The notes beneath the pieces are model-generated. The model ran no database searches, had not been told where the DNA came from, and worked only from the letters and a program-made list of their open reading frames with translations. Shown piece after piece: positions 28,726 through 38,794 of a stretch of 64,000 nt of DNA. The position numbers were made by a program, and so were the translations under genes. Position 1 is the stretch's first letter; each line of letters begins with the position of its first letter. Source of the DNA: Acidimicrobiia bacterium (GTDB taxonomy: Bacteria; Actinomycetota; Acidimicrobiia; IMCC26256; JAGNEX01); NCBI GenBank assembly GCA_020637365.1, contig JACJWE010000003.1:186001-250000 (forward strand), written 5' to 3'.

Positions 28726-29286
28726 ATGAATCCCCAAACTCTCGGACGCGCCCAGGGTGTCGCCACCCAGATCATCGCGAATGTGCAACCTGACCAGATG
28801 GACAACGCCACACCCTGCGACGCCTGGACGGTGAGCCAGCTGATCGACCATCTGGTGGGTGCCCAGCATTGGGGGCGAAGCGCTGTGCAAGGAGTGGAGA
28901 TGACCGAGACCGGTGAGGGATCTGCCGCTGGCGACTTCAACGCCGCGTTCGCGGATGCGGCTAGCGCGTGTTTGGCAGCCTTTAGCGAGGACGGAGCGCT
29001 CGGCCGCACGGTCAACCCTGGCTTTGGCGACATGCCTGCCATCGCGATGCTCGGCTTGGTAGCGACCGATACGTTTACCCACGCCTGGGACCTGGCAGTC
29101 GCGACGGGTCAAGACGCAGACCTCGATCCCGAGCTTGCGGCGATGCTGTTGATGGGGGCTCGCATGTCGATTCAAGATTCCTTCCGTAGCGAAGAAGGCA
29201 GCATTTTTGGTTTCGAGCAGGACGCACCTGACGGTGCGACAAACGCCGACCAACTCGCCGCATTTTTGGGCCGTACGGTCGGCTAG
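28726..29286 (+). CDS. DinB/maleylpyruvate isomerase-fold metal-binding protein (TIGR03086-like)
   Basis: A 186-residue four-helix-bundle protein of the group that includes mycothiol-dependent isomerases and other DinB-like enzymes. The N-terminal region has the family pattern TPCDAWTVSQLIDHLVGAQHW, with a metal-ligand His in IDHLV. A further ligand region is THAWDLAVATGQ (about residue 125). No full-length mycothiol enzyme signature is visible, so the reaction is unknown. ATG 28726 follows AAGGAG at 8 bases, which rules out the longer frame from 28651. The tandem 22-bp repeats lie just upstream. A VOC protein gene follows at 47 bp and may share the transcript. Confidence 0.8.
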   Translation: MNPQTLGRAQGVATQIIANVQPDQMDNATPCDAWTVSQLIDHLVGAQHWGRSAVQGVEMTETGEGSAAGDFNAAFADAASACLAAFSEDGALGRTVNPGFGDMPAIAMLGLVATDTFTHAWDLAVATGQDADLDPELAAMLLMGARMSIQDSFRSEEGSIFGFEQDAPDGATNADQLAAFLGRTVG

Positions 29287-29333
29287 TTCGCTCCTGCATC
29301 GCGGGGCACGTTCCTCATCCTGAAAGGTCATCA

Positions 29334-30128
29334 ATGCCGATTTTTGAATCACATGTTCCCGGGTCGCCGTGCTGGGTCGATTTTCAGTCGACCGACGTCG
29401 AACGGGCGAGCAAGTTCTATGAAGCCGTCTTCGATTGGCAGGTCGAGCCGAGCTACGACGACGACGGCAACCATGTGTACAACATGTTCAAGCTCAACGG
29501 TCATTACGTATGCGGCGGCGGATCAATCCCTCCAGGACACGACGGCCACCCATCGACGTGGAACACCTACATCCGGGTGCTCGATGCGGGCAAGACCGCC
29601 CAAGATGTGACCGAAAACGGCGGCACGGTCGTCTTGGCACCCATGCAGGTCATGGACTCGGGCAAGATGGCGGTATTCCTCGACCCCACCGGCGCGGCGT
29701 TCTGCGTCTGGGAGCCCCACAAACACCCGGGTTCGGAGATCTGCAACGAGCCCAACACATGGTCATGGAATGAGCACCTGTCCAATGATCCTGAAACGGC
29801 GGCAGCGTTTTATGGCCGACTGTTCGGCTGGACCTACGACGACCAGGACATGGGCCCGATCGGGGTCTACCGGGTGATCGAGGGTGGCGATAACGGCGGT
29901 TGGGGCGGCTTCATGAACATGCCACCCGAGGTGTCGGGTCTTGTCCCCAATCACTGGGCGGTGTACTTCACCGTGTCAGATACCGATCAGACGGTTGCTC
30001 TGGTCAAAGAGAACGGCGGCTCAGTGATGTCTGAGCCCATGGATGTTCCCGGTGTTGGTCGGATCACCGTGCTTGCCGATCCGACGGGAGCGACGTTCTC
30101 GACGCTGCAACCCGAATTGCCAACGTAA
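29334..30128 (+). CDS. Two-domain VOC (glyoxalase/bleomycin-resistance fold) protein
   Basis: 264 residues made of two VOC modules (about 8-122 and 136-260). Each starts with a typical strand (CWVDFQSTDVERASKFYEAVF and WNEHLSNDPETAAAFYGRLFG) and ends with VFLDPTGAAFCVWEP or VLADPTGATFSTLQP. It resembles mycobacterial CFP30B-type proteins. The classic glyoxalase metal residues are not evident, so the substrate is unknown. ATG 29334 follows AAAGG. It lies 47 bp after the DinB-family gene, likely in one operon. A 13-bp hairpin follows the stop by 35 bases. Confidence 0.85.
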   Translation: MPIFESHVPGSPCWVDFQSTDVERASKFYEAVFDWQVEPSYDDDGNHVYNMFKLNGHYVCGGGSIPPGHDGHPSTWNTYIRVLDAGKTAQDVTENGGTVVLAPMQVMDSGKMAVFLDPTGAAFCVWEPHKHPGSEICNEPNTWSWNEHLSNDPETAAAFYGRLFGWTYDDQDMGPIGVYRVIEGGDNGGWGGFMNMPPEVSGLVPNHWAVYFTVSDTDQTVALVKENGGSVMSEPMDVPGVGRITVLADPTGATFSTLQPELPT

Positions 30129-30163
30129 TAAGCCTCTGCGCCGGCGTGACACCGCGGCGTTTT

Positions 30164-30203
30164 AAGCGTTGACGGTTCGCTGCGCTGCGGACCGTCAACG
30201 CTT
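30164..30203 (+). terminator. Hairpin after the VOC gene
   Basis: AAGCGTTGACGGT (30164-30176) pairs exactly with ACCGTCAACGCTT (30191-30203) around a 14-base loop. There is no U-tract, so Rho-independent termination would be inefficient; it may protect the 3' end instead. Confidence 0.6.
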
Positions 30204-30401
30204 GTACATCGTGTGGCGACCTCAATTTTGTTCGGCAGGGGCGAGCGGGGTCGGTGGGCGCGATACCTTGCCCACCAGGCTCTTTGCTCGCTACCTCGAT
30301 GCACAGCGGTGCTGAGACGCTGGCGAGCAGGGTGTGCGGGGCGTTCGCGACGACCCCGCCCATGTGGCAGGTAGGCGAGACCGGCACCGAGGTGGCGACT
30401 A

Positions 30402-32126
30402 GTGGCTTGGCCCAAACTCGAGACGTACGTTCACTTTCACAAGCGGTGGTTCAGCAAAGACAATCTCAAAAAAGATGTCGTGGCCGGGACGGTGCTGGGG
30501 GCGCAGAGCGTCCCAGATGCACTCACGTCGGGGCTCATCGCAAACGTCAACCCGACCTATGCGCTCTACGGCAACATGATGGGAATGGCGGGCGCAGCAC
30601 TTTTCACCGCCTCGCCAACGATGACCGTGGGCGTGACGAGCGCGATGGCAGCGATCATCACCGACGTCCCGGCCATTCAAAACGCGGACAATCCCGGCAA
30701 AGCCCTCTTCATGCTGTCGATTTTGACCGGCATCGTGATGATCGCGTTCGGTTTCGCCAAGGCAGGAGCTGCGCTCCGGTTCGTCTCACGCGCCGTTTTG
30801 GTGGGTTTTGTCACCGGTGTCGGTCTGAGCATCGCCGTCGGGCAGCTCCCAGATATCACCGGCTACGCAGCGAAAGGCGATACCCATCTCGCGCGACTGT
30901 TCGATCTGACGTTGCATTTCTGGAAGATCGATCTGACCACCCTGGCCATCGCTCTGGGGTGTATTGCGCTGACCGTATTGATGCAGCGTATGAAGCTAGG
31001 GGCGATCAGCCTCGTCCTGCCCATCATCATCATGTCGGCGTTGAGCACGCTCTTGAAACTCGATATTCAGTATCTGCGCGATGTTGCTGTGGTGCCGTCT
31101 CGCCTTCCGACCCCGATGCTCCCCGATTTTGGTGCGATCCCTGACCTCCTAGTGCCAGCTATTTCGCTGGCCTTCGTCGGCGTGATCCAGGGCGCGGCAG
31201 TGAGTGCTAGTGCGCCGAACCCCGATGGGACGATCCCTGATGCTTCGGGCGACTTCGTTGGCCAGGGTATCGGCAACATCGTTGCTGGCGTATTTCGTGG
31301 GATGCCGGTGGGCGGTTCGATGTCATCGACGTCGATTTTGGTTCAGGGTCACGCCGCGACGCGCATGGCAAAGATCTTCACGGCGATCACGTCGGCGATC
31401 GTCATCGTCGCCTTGGGCCGATTTGTCAACAACTCGGCAATGCCAGCGCTGTCCGGATTGTTGATCATCGTTGGGTACCAGACCATCAATCAAAACGATG
31501 TACGAGCCGTGTGGCGTTCTGGGATGCCCCAGCGGGTAACGATGGGGTCAACGATTGCGTTGAGCCTGCTGCTTCCACTCCAGTACACGGTCTTGGTCGG
31601 CGTCGTGTTGTCGGGTGTGCTCTTTGTCATGCAGCAGTCACAACACCTTTCTGTTCGTCGCCTGATCGCCGATGGTGATGATGTGTTAGAAGTGGCGCCG
31701 CCAGCGGTGTTACCGGGCGGCGAAGTCGTCGTTCTCCAGCCTTATGGGAGTCTCTTTTTCGCGACGGCGCCCCTACTCGACCAGGCGCTTCCCGACATCG
31801 CTGCAACCTCGGGCGATTCGGTCGTAGTGCTGCGGTTACGCGGGCATGAAAACATCGGGAGCACGTTGTCCAATGCGCTGCATCGGTATGCGCGGCGTCT
31901 GAATACCGTTGGTTCAGAACTCATGTTGGTCACCGACTCCGACACGATCAAACACGAACTCGCTGCGAGCAGCATCGGCACGCTCATGAACAGCGACCAC
32001 ATCTTTTCTGGCGATGAGCATGTGGGCAAGACCACTCTCGACGAGCAATCGCTGCCGCCCAAAAGTGGATCGACGATCGCCCGCCGAGCCCGGCCGATCC
32101 AGCATCTGACGGCTCCTAACAGGTGA
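30402..32126 (+). CDS. SulP/SLC26-family anion transporter
   Basis: An inner-membrane permease of 574 residues with about 11-12 transmembrane segments followed by a C-terminal STAS-like domain (about 440-560). The first helix region, DVVAGTVLGAQSVPDALTSG, matches the SulP signature, with the substrate-binding SPTMTVGVTSAMA after it. Sulfate, bicarbonate or another anion could be carried; the sequence does not say which. The start is GTG 30402, behind GAGGTGG at 8 bases. It stands alone on the plus strand, and intergenic element copy B begins 16 bp after its stop. A second SulP gene is at 38.8-40.5 kb, but the two are clearly different proteins. Confidence 0.9.
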   Translation: MAWPKLETYVHFHKRWFSKDNLKKDVVAGTVLGAQSVPDALTSGLIANVNPTYALYGNMMGMAGAALFTASPTMTVGVTSAMAAIITDVPAIQNADNPGKALFMLSILTGIVMIAFGFAKAGAALRFVSRAVLVGFVTGVGLSIAVGQLPDITGYAAKGDTHLARLFDLTLHFWKIDLTTLAIALGCIALTVLMQRMKLGAISLVLPIIIMSALSTLLKLDIQYLRDVAVVPSRLPTPMLPDFGAIPDLLVPAISLAFVGVIQGAAVSASAPNPDGTIPDASGDFVGQGIGNIVAGVFRGMPVGGSMSSTSILVQGHAATRMAKIFTAITSAIVIVALGRFVNNSAMPALSGLLIIVGYQTINQNDVRAVWRSGMPQRVTMGSTIALSLLLPLQYTVLVGVVLSGVLFVMQQSQHLSVRRLIADGDDVLEVAPPAVLPGGEVVVLQPYGSLFFATAPLLDQALPDIAATSGDSVVVLRLRGHENIGSTLSNALHRYARRLNTVGSELMLVTDSDTIKHELAASSIGTLMNSDHIFSGDEHVGKTTLDEQSLPPKSGSTIARRARPIQHLTAPNR

Positions 32127-32141
32127 GCGGATAGAGGCTGA

Positions 32142-32232
32142 CTCGGCGGTTGGCTGGTTGCGTCTTGCCCGCCCATGCAGCCTGCGCTGCGGGCCGCTCG
32201 GGCCACGGCCCCGCCTCCGCCGGGCCTCCCAG
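32142..32232 (+). repeat. Dispersed intergenic element, copy B
   Basis: About 90 bp alignable with copy C without gaps through its central 60 bases: GGTTGCGT, CATGCAGC, TGCRCTGCGGG and CTCGGGCCACGG are shared. It lies between the SulP gene (plus) and a small membrane protein gene (minus), again a convergent gap, in the same orientation as copies A and C. Confidence 0.7.
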
Positions 32233-32306
32233 TCCTGACCAAGTGGGGCTGGACAGGCTCACAAGTAAAAACCGTGTCGGTGAGGCCCTCCCGCGATACC
32301 GGGACG

Positions 32307-32534
32307 CTATCGAACCAGGTCGATTGCCGAGAGCAACACGATGACCGCGACGACCGCGATCATCAGGAGGGCCGCCCTCAAGGGGGGGTGTCGCGGTGGG
32401 TCGTCGCTGTGTTGTCGCTGCTGTGAGCGAACCTCGGCAAGTGATTGGGGCTCGGGATCGTGGTCGGTTGCCCGTTGGGCCGCTCGATCGTTGGTCGGTC
32501 GGCCGGCCTGGCCGCTTCGGTGTTGTGCGTCCAT
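32307..32534 (-). CDS. Small tail-anchored membrane protein
   Basis: A 75-residue frame with a hydrophilic Gln/Arg/Asp-rich N-terminal part (about 50 residues) and a single C-terminal hydrophobic helix, AALLMIAVVAVIVLLSAIDL, right before the stop. This arrangement is typical of tail-anchored proteins and unlikely by chance. The start is uncertain; ATG 32534 (MDAQHRSG) is used, but the ribosome-binding site is weak and the frame stays open to 32729. It lies 77 bp downstream of the His-rich protein gene on the same strand. No family is recognised. Confidence 0.5.
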   Translation of the reverse strand: MDAQHRSGQAGRPTNDRAAQRATDHDPEPQSLAEVRSQQRQHSDDPPRHPPLRAALLMIAVVAVIVLLSAIDLVR

Positions 32535-32611
32535 CGGTGACACCAGATCTGTCGAGGTCGGGGTGGCCTCACCGCTCGCCAGGAGTGATCGGCTCTTCAG
32601 CGACGCTACCC

Positions 32612-33247
32612 CTACCGGGTGCCATCGGGCGCGCCGGGGGCGCTTCTGACCGCGGCGATCGCTTCGATTGCCGCGCGCAGGTCCTCGATCCATGCGGCAT
32701 GGTCGCTCAGGACACGATCGACACACCACTGCAATGCTTCGGATCTGCTGCCGACGACCCCGCCATCGACCAGGGTGTCTAGGGCGGCGCGTTGCTCGAA
32801 GGTCAGGCGCGTCATCACCGGGAGCGCCGCCTGGTTGATCGCGTGACGGTGATCAGCGAATTGGAGAGTCCAAGAAACCGTGCGAGACCAACGCTCTTGC
32901 GCGACGTGATCGATCTGAGCCCGCTCGACCTTGGTGTAGTCGGCGAAGGCTCGTGCTGCTCTCGATGCCTCCTCAGGGCCGAGTGGTGCGTCGTGGTCGT
33001 GGTGGCGGCCTTGACCGGTTTCGTCGTGGAGCGCCGCGCTCGAGTGCTGGTCGTGGTCAACGTGAGAGGTCGACGCACCTGCCGGCAGCGTCGAGCGACA
33101 ACATGCTGACGAAGGTGATCCCACGATGAGGATTTCGTCCTTATCCACCAGCACACGCGGCGCACGCTGAAACCAATCCGCCGGTATGGCGTCGCATAGC
33201 CAACGTTTCACTTCGGTACGACTTGGCGTTTGCCGCTTACCGGCCAC
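32612..33247 (-). CDS. Hypothetical protein with His-rich middle and ribbon-helix-helix-like C-terminus
   Basis: 211 residues of unknown function. An N-terminal basic part (RTEVKRWLCDAIPADWFQRAP) and a Cys pair (SACCRS) are followed by a His/Asp-rich stretch (residues 60-85: HVDHDQH, HHDHD) that could bind metal. The C-terminal about 80 residues, with LTFEQRAALDTLVDGGVVGSRSEAL and WCVDRVL, resemble a ribbon-helix-helix module. GTG 33247 is preceded by GGAGG at 8 bases, which supports this start. It is divergent from lon, sharing its 146-bp promoter region, so a regulatory link to lon is conceivable but unproven. Confidence 0.65.
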   Translation of the reverse strand: MAGKRQTPSRTEVKRWLCDAIPADWFQRAPRVLVDKDEILIVGSPSSACCRSTLPAGASTSHVDHDQHSSAALHDETGQGRHHDHDAPLGPEEASRAARAFADYTKVERAQIDHVAQERWSRTVSWTLQFADHRHAINQAALPVMTRLTFEQRAALDTLVDGGVVGSRSEALQWCVDRVLSDHAAWIEDLRAAIEAIAAVRSAPGAPDGTR

Positions 33248-33323
33248 GGCGTGACCTCCCCGGGGTTGTCAAGAAAGTTCGGAATACCGCAAGCAGGGGT
33301 GGGGTTGATGCGGCCGATTTCAC

Positions 33324-33345
33324 AATTACGCGTAATTCAGATTAC
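33324..33345. promoter_or_regulatory. Overlapping palindromes in the lon promoter region
   Basis: AATTACGCGTAATT (33324-33337) is a perfect 14-bp palindrome. It overlaps a second inverted pair, GTAAT (33332-33336) / ATTAC (33341-33345). The AT-richness stands out in this genome. The site is about 50-70 bases before lon and about 77-98 bases from the divergent gene, so a repressor or activator could control both. It does not match the HspR (HAIR) or ClgR motifs as I know them. Confidence 0.5.
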
Positions 33346-33393
33346 GGAACAGTGCCCTGAAGCTACGAGCTGGGGCCGCAAAACGGAGTCACC

Positions 33394-35790
<2,397 letters not shown>

Positions 35791-35840
35791 GCTTGCCAGC
35801 GGCGCGCTGGTCGATGGGGGCGGTCTTCGCGCTGCCGGGA

Positions 35841-35876
35841 GGTGGGAGGGACGACCGTTGTCGTCCCTCCCACCTT
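35841..35876 (+). terminator. Terminator hairpin after lon
   Basis: GGTGGGAGGGACGAC (35841-35855) pairs perfectly over 15 bp with GTCGTCCCTCCCACC (35860-35874) around a 4-base loop, followed by TTGTGTG. It lies between convergent genes (lon and the formylglycine enzyme) and could serve both. Confidence 0.8.
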
Positions 35877-35922
35877 GTGTGTCCGTGTTGTGTATCCGAA
35901 CCGCCGGGTCCGGCGATCAGTC

Positions 35923-36858
35923 CTACACCGGCGTCGAACAGCGAAAGCCGACATGACTCATGCCGGTGTCGATCATCTGGCCTCTTCGAGCAGCCGGACG
36001 ATATCGCCGGCAGTACTCGTTGGCGCAGAGGAACGATCCACCTTTGATCACCTTGCGAGGAATATCGAACTGGGGTTGAGCGGGGTCAAACGACGCGTCA
36101 CGATCGGGCCCGCGCGGATCGGATGGCACGCAACAGGCCGGCTTGTCCGCGTGTCCGCGTTCTTCGCTGTACCAATCTTGTGTCCACTCCCAGACGTTGC
36201 CGGCCATGTCGAAGAGCCCATAGCCGTTTGCCGGGTAGCTGGCCACTGCAGCGGTCCGCTCAAACCCGTCGGCCGTTTCGTTCTTCCAAGGAAATGATCC
36301 CTTGAAATATTTGGCCATGCGACGACCGTCGACGAGTTCGTCGTCTCCCCAGGTGTAGGCGGTCCCGTCGAGCCCTCCCCGGGCTGCATACTCCCACTGG
36401 GCCTCGGTTGGCAGTTCGCGGCCTGCCCACTCGGCATATGCGGCAGCGTCTTCATATGCGACGTGCACGACTGGATGATCGCTTCGCGTGCTGACCGAAC
36501 TGCGCGGCCCTTCTGGACGGGCCAAATACGCGCCGGGGGTCCACGCCCACCACTGTGACAGGTGCGCCAAATTGACCGGCCCCGGGGTCGGAAAAAAGAC
36601 CAGCGATCCCGGAACCAAATTCTCCATAGGAGCGCCCGGATACTGGGCTGGATCTAGTGGACGCTCCGCGACCGTGACATATCCCGTGTCGCTGACAAAG
36701 TCGGCGAACTGATCGTTGGTCACCTGGTGCCGTTCTAGTCGGAACGACGAGACCCTGACCCTATGCTGCGGCGCCTCTTCTGGATAGAAGTCGTCTGATC
36801 CCATCGAAAACTCCCCACCGGGAATCGCCACGAGCTCGGTGAGACGTGTGTGAACCAT
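35923..36858 (-). CDS. Formylglycine-generating enzyme (SUMF1/FGE family)
   Basis: Oxidises a cysteine in newly made sulfatases to formylglycine, the group needed for sulfate-ester cleavage. The 311-residue protein has the FGE fold: IPGGEFSMGS at the start, RELPTEAQWEYAARGG in the middle, GNVWEWTQDWY, and KGGSFLCANEYCRRYRPAAR near the end. Cys278 and Cys283 are the expected active-site pair, so this is a true FGE and not merely a sulfatase-modifying-factor-like domain. ATG 36858 is preferred; the frame could extend to 37014, but the extra residues do not look like FGE. The sulfatase gene lies 194 bp upstream on the same strand and is the obvious client. Confidence 0.93.
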   Translation of the reverse strand: MVHTRLTELVAIPGGEFSMGSDDFYPEEAPQHRVRVSSFRLERHQVTNDQFADFVSDTGYVTVAERPLDPAQYPGAPMENLVPGSLVFFPTPGPVNLAHLSQWWAWTPGAYLARPEGPRSSVSTRSDHPVVHVAYEDAAAYAEWAGRELPTEAQWEYAARGGLDGTAYTWGDDELVDGRRMAKYFKGSFPWKNETADGFERTAAVASYPANGYGLFDMAGNVWEWTQDWYSEERGHADKPACCVPSDPRGPDRDASFDPAQPQFDIPRKVIKGGSFLCANEYCRRYRPAARRGQMIDTGMSHVGFRCSTPV

Positions 36859-37052
36859 CGCTACTTCTTCCGCCGGGGTGTGGGTCCTCAAGTGAATCGG
36901 CCTCTGTTGGGTACCGACCGGGCAGGGTACAGCGCTGGCCCGGGCGTGGGGCGCCCAGGCCAGCATTGCATGACGGTGAGCAGCTGGCTGACCCCACGTC
37001 ACCGGGGTAGTCATCCAGCCTCTGATTCATGGCCCTGTGTGACGCCGTCGGA

Positions 37053-38534
37053 CTAATGGCTCCCGAGCCCATTCGACAGCTTCTCAACAACCTTGGAAAG
37101 CGAAAAGCTGGCCGGCCGTTGACGGATCGGGAAGTCGGTGAATGTGGCAAGCGCCTGCTTGGCTTCGCTCTGAGCGACCTCGACGATGTATTCGTGCGCC
37201 ATCAACCATTCCCAATACAGATTGGACTGGGAATCGGCTCGCTCGTAGGGATCTGTTCGAAGGTTGAATACCTTGGGAGCACGGAGCTCGGTGAACGGGT
37301 TGAGCCACACCAGCATGGTGCCCTCACATCGCTGCTCCATGAACACCACTTTGAAGTTGTTCCAGCGCATTCCGAGAATGTCGCCATCATCGGAGATGTA
37401 AAAGAACGTCGTCCTGCCACTGGACTCAGACTCCCCGGTCAGGTGCGGGAGAAGATCGACTCCGTCGAGATAGACCTTGTAGTCACGATCGGCCAAGGTC
37501 GCGCCTGCCCGAAGGTCTTCGGCTATGGAGGGCCTGCCAGCGGCGGACAGCAAGGTCGTGAACCAGTCCAAATGGCTCACGATTTCGTTGCTGATGGACC
37601 CGGCCGGGATCTGCTGTGGCCAGCGCGCAACGCACGGCACGCGGAATGCACCTTCCCAGTTGGTGTCCTTCTCGCTGCGGAAGGGTGTCGTCGCTGCGTC
37701 AGGCCACGCATTCGCGTGCGGCCCATTGTCCGTCGAATAGATCACGATCGTGTCCTCAGCGAGACCCGCCTCGTCCAGATAATCGAGTAGGGACCCAACG
37801 TTCTTGTCGTGATCGATCATCGTGTCGTGGTACTTCGACTGCCAGCGTCCTGCCTGACCAACGCTTTCCGGCTTCGTCACGGTGAAGTAGTGCATATGGG
37901 TTGTGTTGCACCAGACGAAAAAAGGCTTGTCGTCTTCCACCGCTTGTTTCATGAAGTTTATGGAGCGGTCTACGACGTCATCGTCAAAGTCTTTCAAGAT
38001 CTCGGTAGTGAGGGGGCCGACATCGTCGACGCGGCCATCGTCAAAGCTGTGGACGATACCGCGAGGATAGAACCCGCGTTCCTTGGCCATCTCGACCGGA
38101 TAATCGGGAGTCTCGGTCAACTCATTCGCGGGCAGGTGATACAGCACCCCATAAAACTCTTCGAAACCATGCTGAGTCGGAAGATATTTGTCGAGATCGC
38201 CAAGATGGTTTTTGCCGAACTGGCCCGTTGCGTAGCCCTGTTCCTTCAGGGCCGCCGCGATGGTTGGGTCTTCGGCGGAGATCCCGACATCGGCCCCTGG
38301 CAGGCCCACCTTGGACATCCCCGTCCGCATCACCGACTGCCCGGTAATGAATGCTGCACGCCCAGCTGTGCATGACTGCTCACCGTAGTAATCGGTAAAA
38401 CGCACGCCTTCTGATGCGATTCGGTCGATATTTGGCGTCTTGTAGCCCATCAGACCATCGCTGTAACACGACAAATTCGAAATGCCGATGTCATCACCCC
38501 AGATGACGAGGATGTTTGGTTGCTTGTTACTCAA
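37053..38534 (-). CDS. Arylsulfatase-type sulfatase
   Basis: Hydrolyses sulfate esters; 493 residues, with no signal peptide visible, so probably cytoplasmic. The metal ligands are in WGDDIG (Asp14, Asp15), and the modification site is Cys55 in SCTAGRAAFITG, matching C-x-(P/A)-x-R with Ala. A later Asp-Asn pair in STDNGPH gives the remaining metal ligands. The start is TTG 38534, an unusual codon, but AAAGGAG lies 5 bases before it and residues MSNKQPNILVIWGDD fit the family. The FGE gene follows downstream. A SulP transporter gene lies upstream on the same strand (260 bp gap). Confidence 0.93.
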   Translation of the reverse strand: MSNKQPNILVIWGDDIGISNLSCYSDGLMGYKTPNIDRIASEGVRFTDYYGEQSCTAGRAAFITGQSVMRTGMSKVGLPGADVGISAEDPTIAAALKEQGYATGQFGKNHLGDLDKYLPTQHGFEEFYGVLYHLPANELTETPDYPVEMAKERGFYPRGIVHSFDDGRVDDVGPLTTEILKDFDDDVVDRSINFMKQAVEDDKPFFVWCNTTHMHYFTVTKPESVGQAGRWQSKYHDTMIDHDKNVGSLLDYLDEAGLAEDTIVIYSTDNGPHANAWPDAATTPFRSEKDTNWEGAFRVPCVARWPQQIPAGSISNEIVSHLDWFTTLLSAAGRPSIAEDLRAGATLADRDYKVYLDGVDLLPHLTGESESSGRTTFFYISDDGDILGMRWNNFKVVFMEQRCEGTMLVWLNPFTELRAPKVFNLRTDPYERADSQSNLYWEWLMAHEYIVEVAQSEAKQALATFTDFPIRQRPASFSLSKVVEKLSNGLGSH

Positions 38535-38794
38535 GGTCGCTCCTTTGATGGTCGCGGGTTGTGGAATCAGAGGCGCTCAAAAACGACATGTGCGCCAGAA
38601 CCACCCACCTGCCCCGAGCTGGGAAAATCCTGTTCTTTCCCGTGCGGGAAGCAGCATTCCAAGGTATGGGCTACAGCGCAATGGGCAACGTCAAAGTTGT
38701 GGCAGCGCCACGCGGCGGGTAGGTGTCCCGGTATGACCGTCTGCGTTTGGACGACGGGCACTCCGCTGCGACGAACCCGATTGCTACGGCGCGA

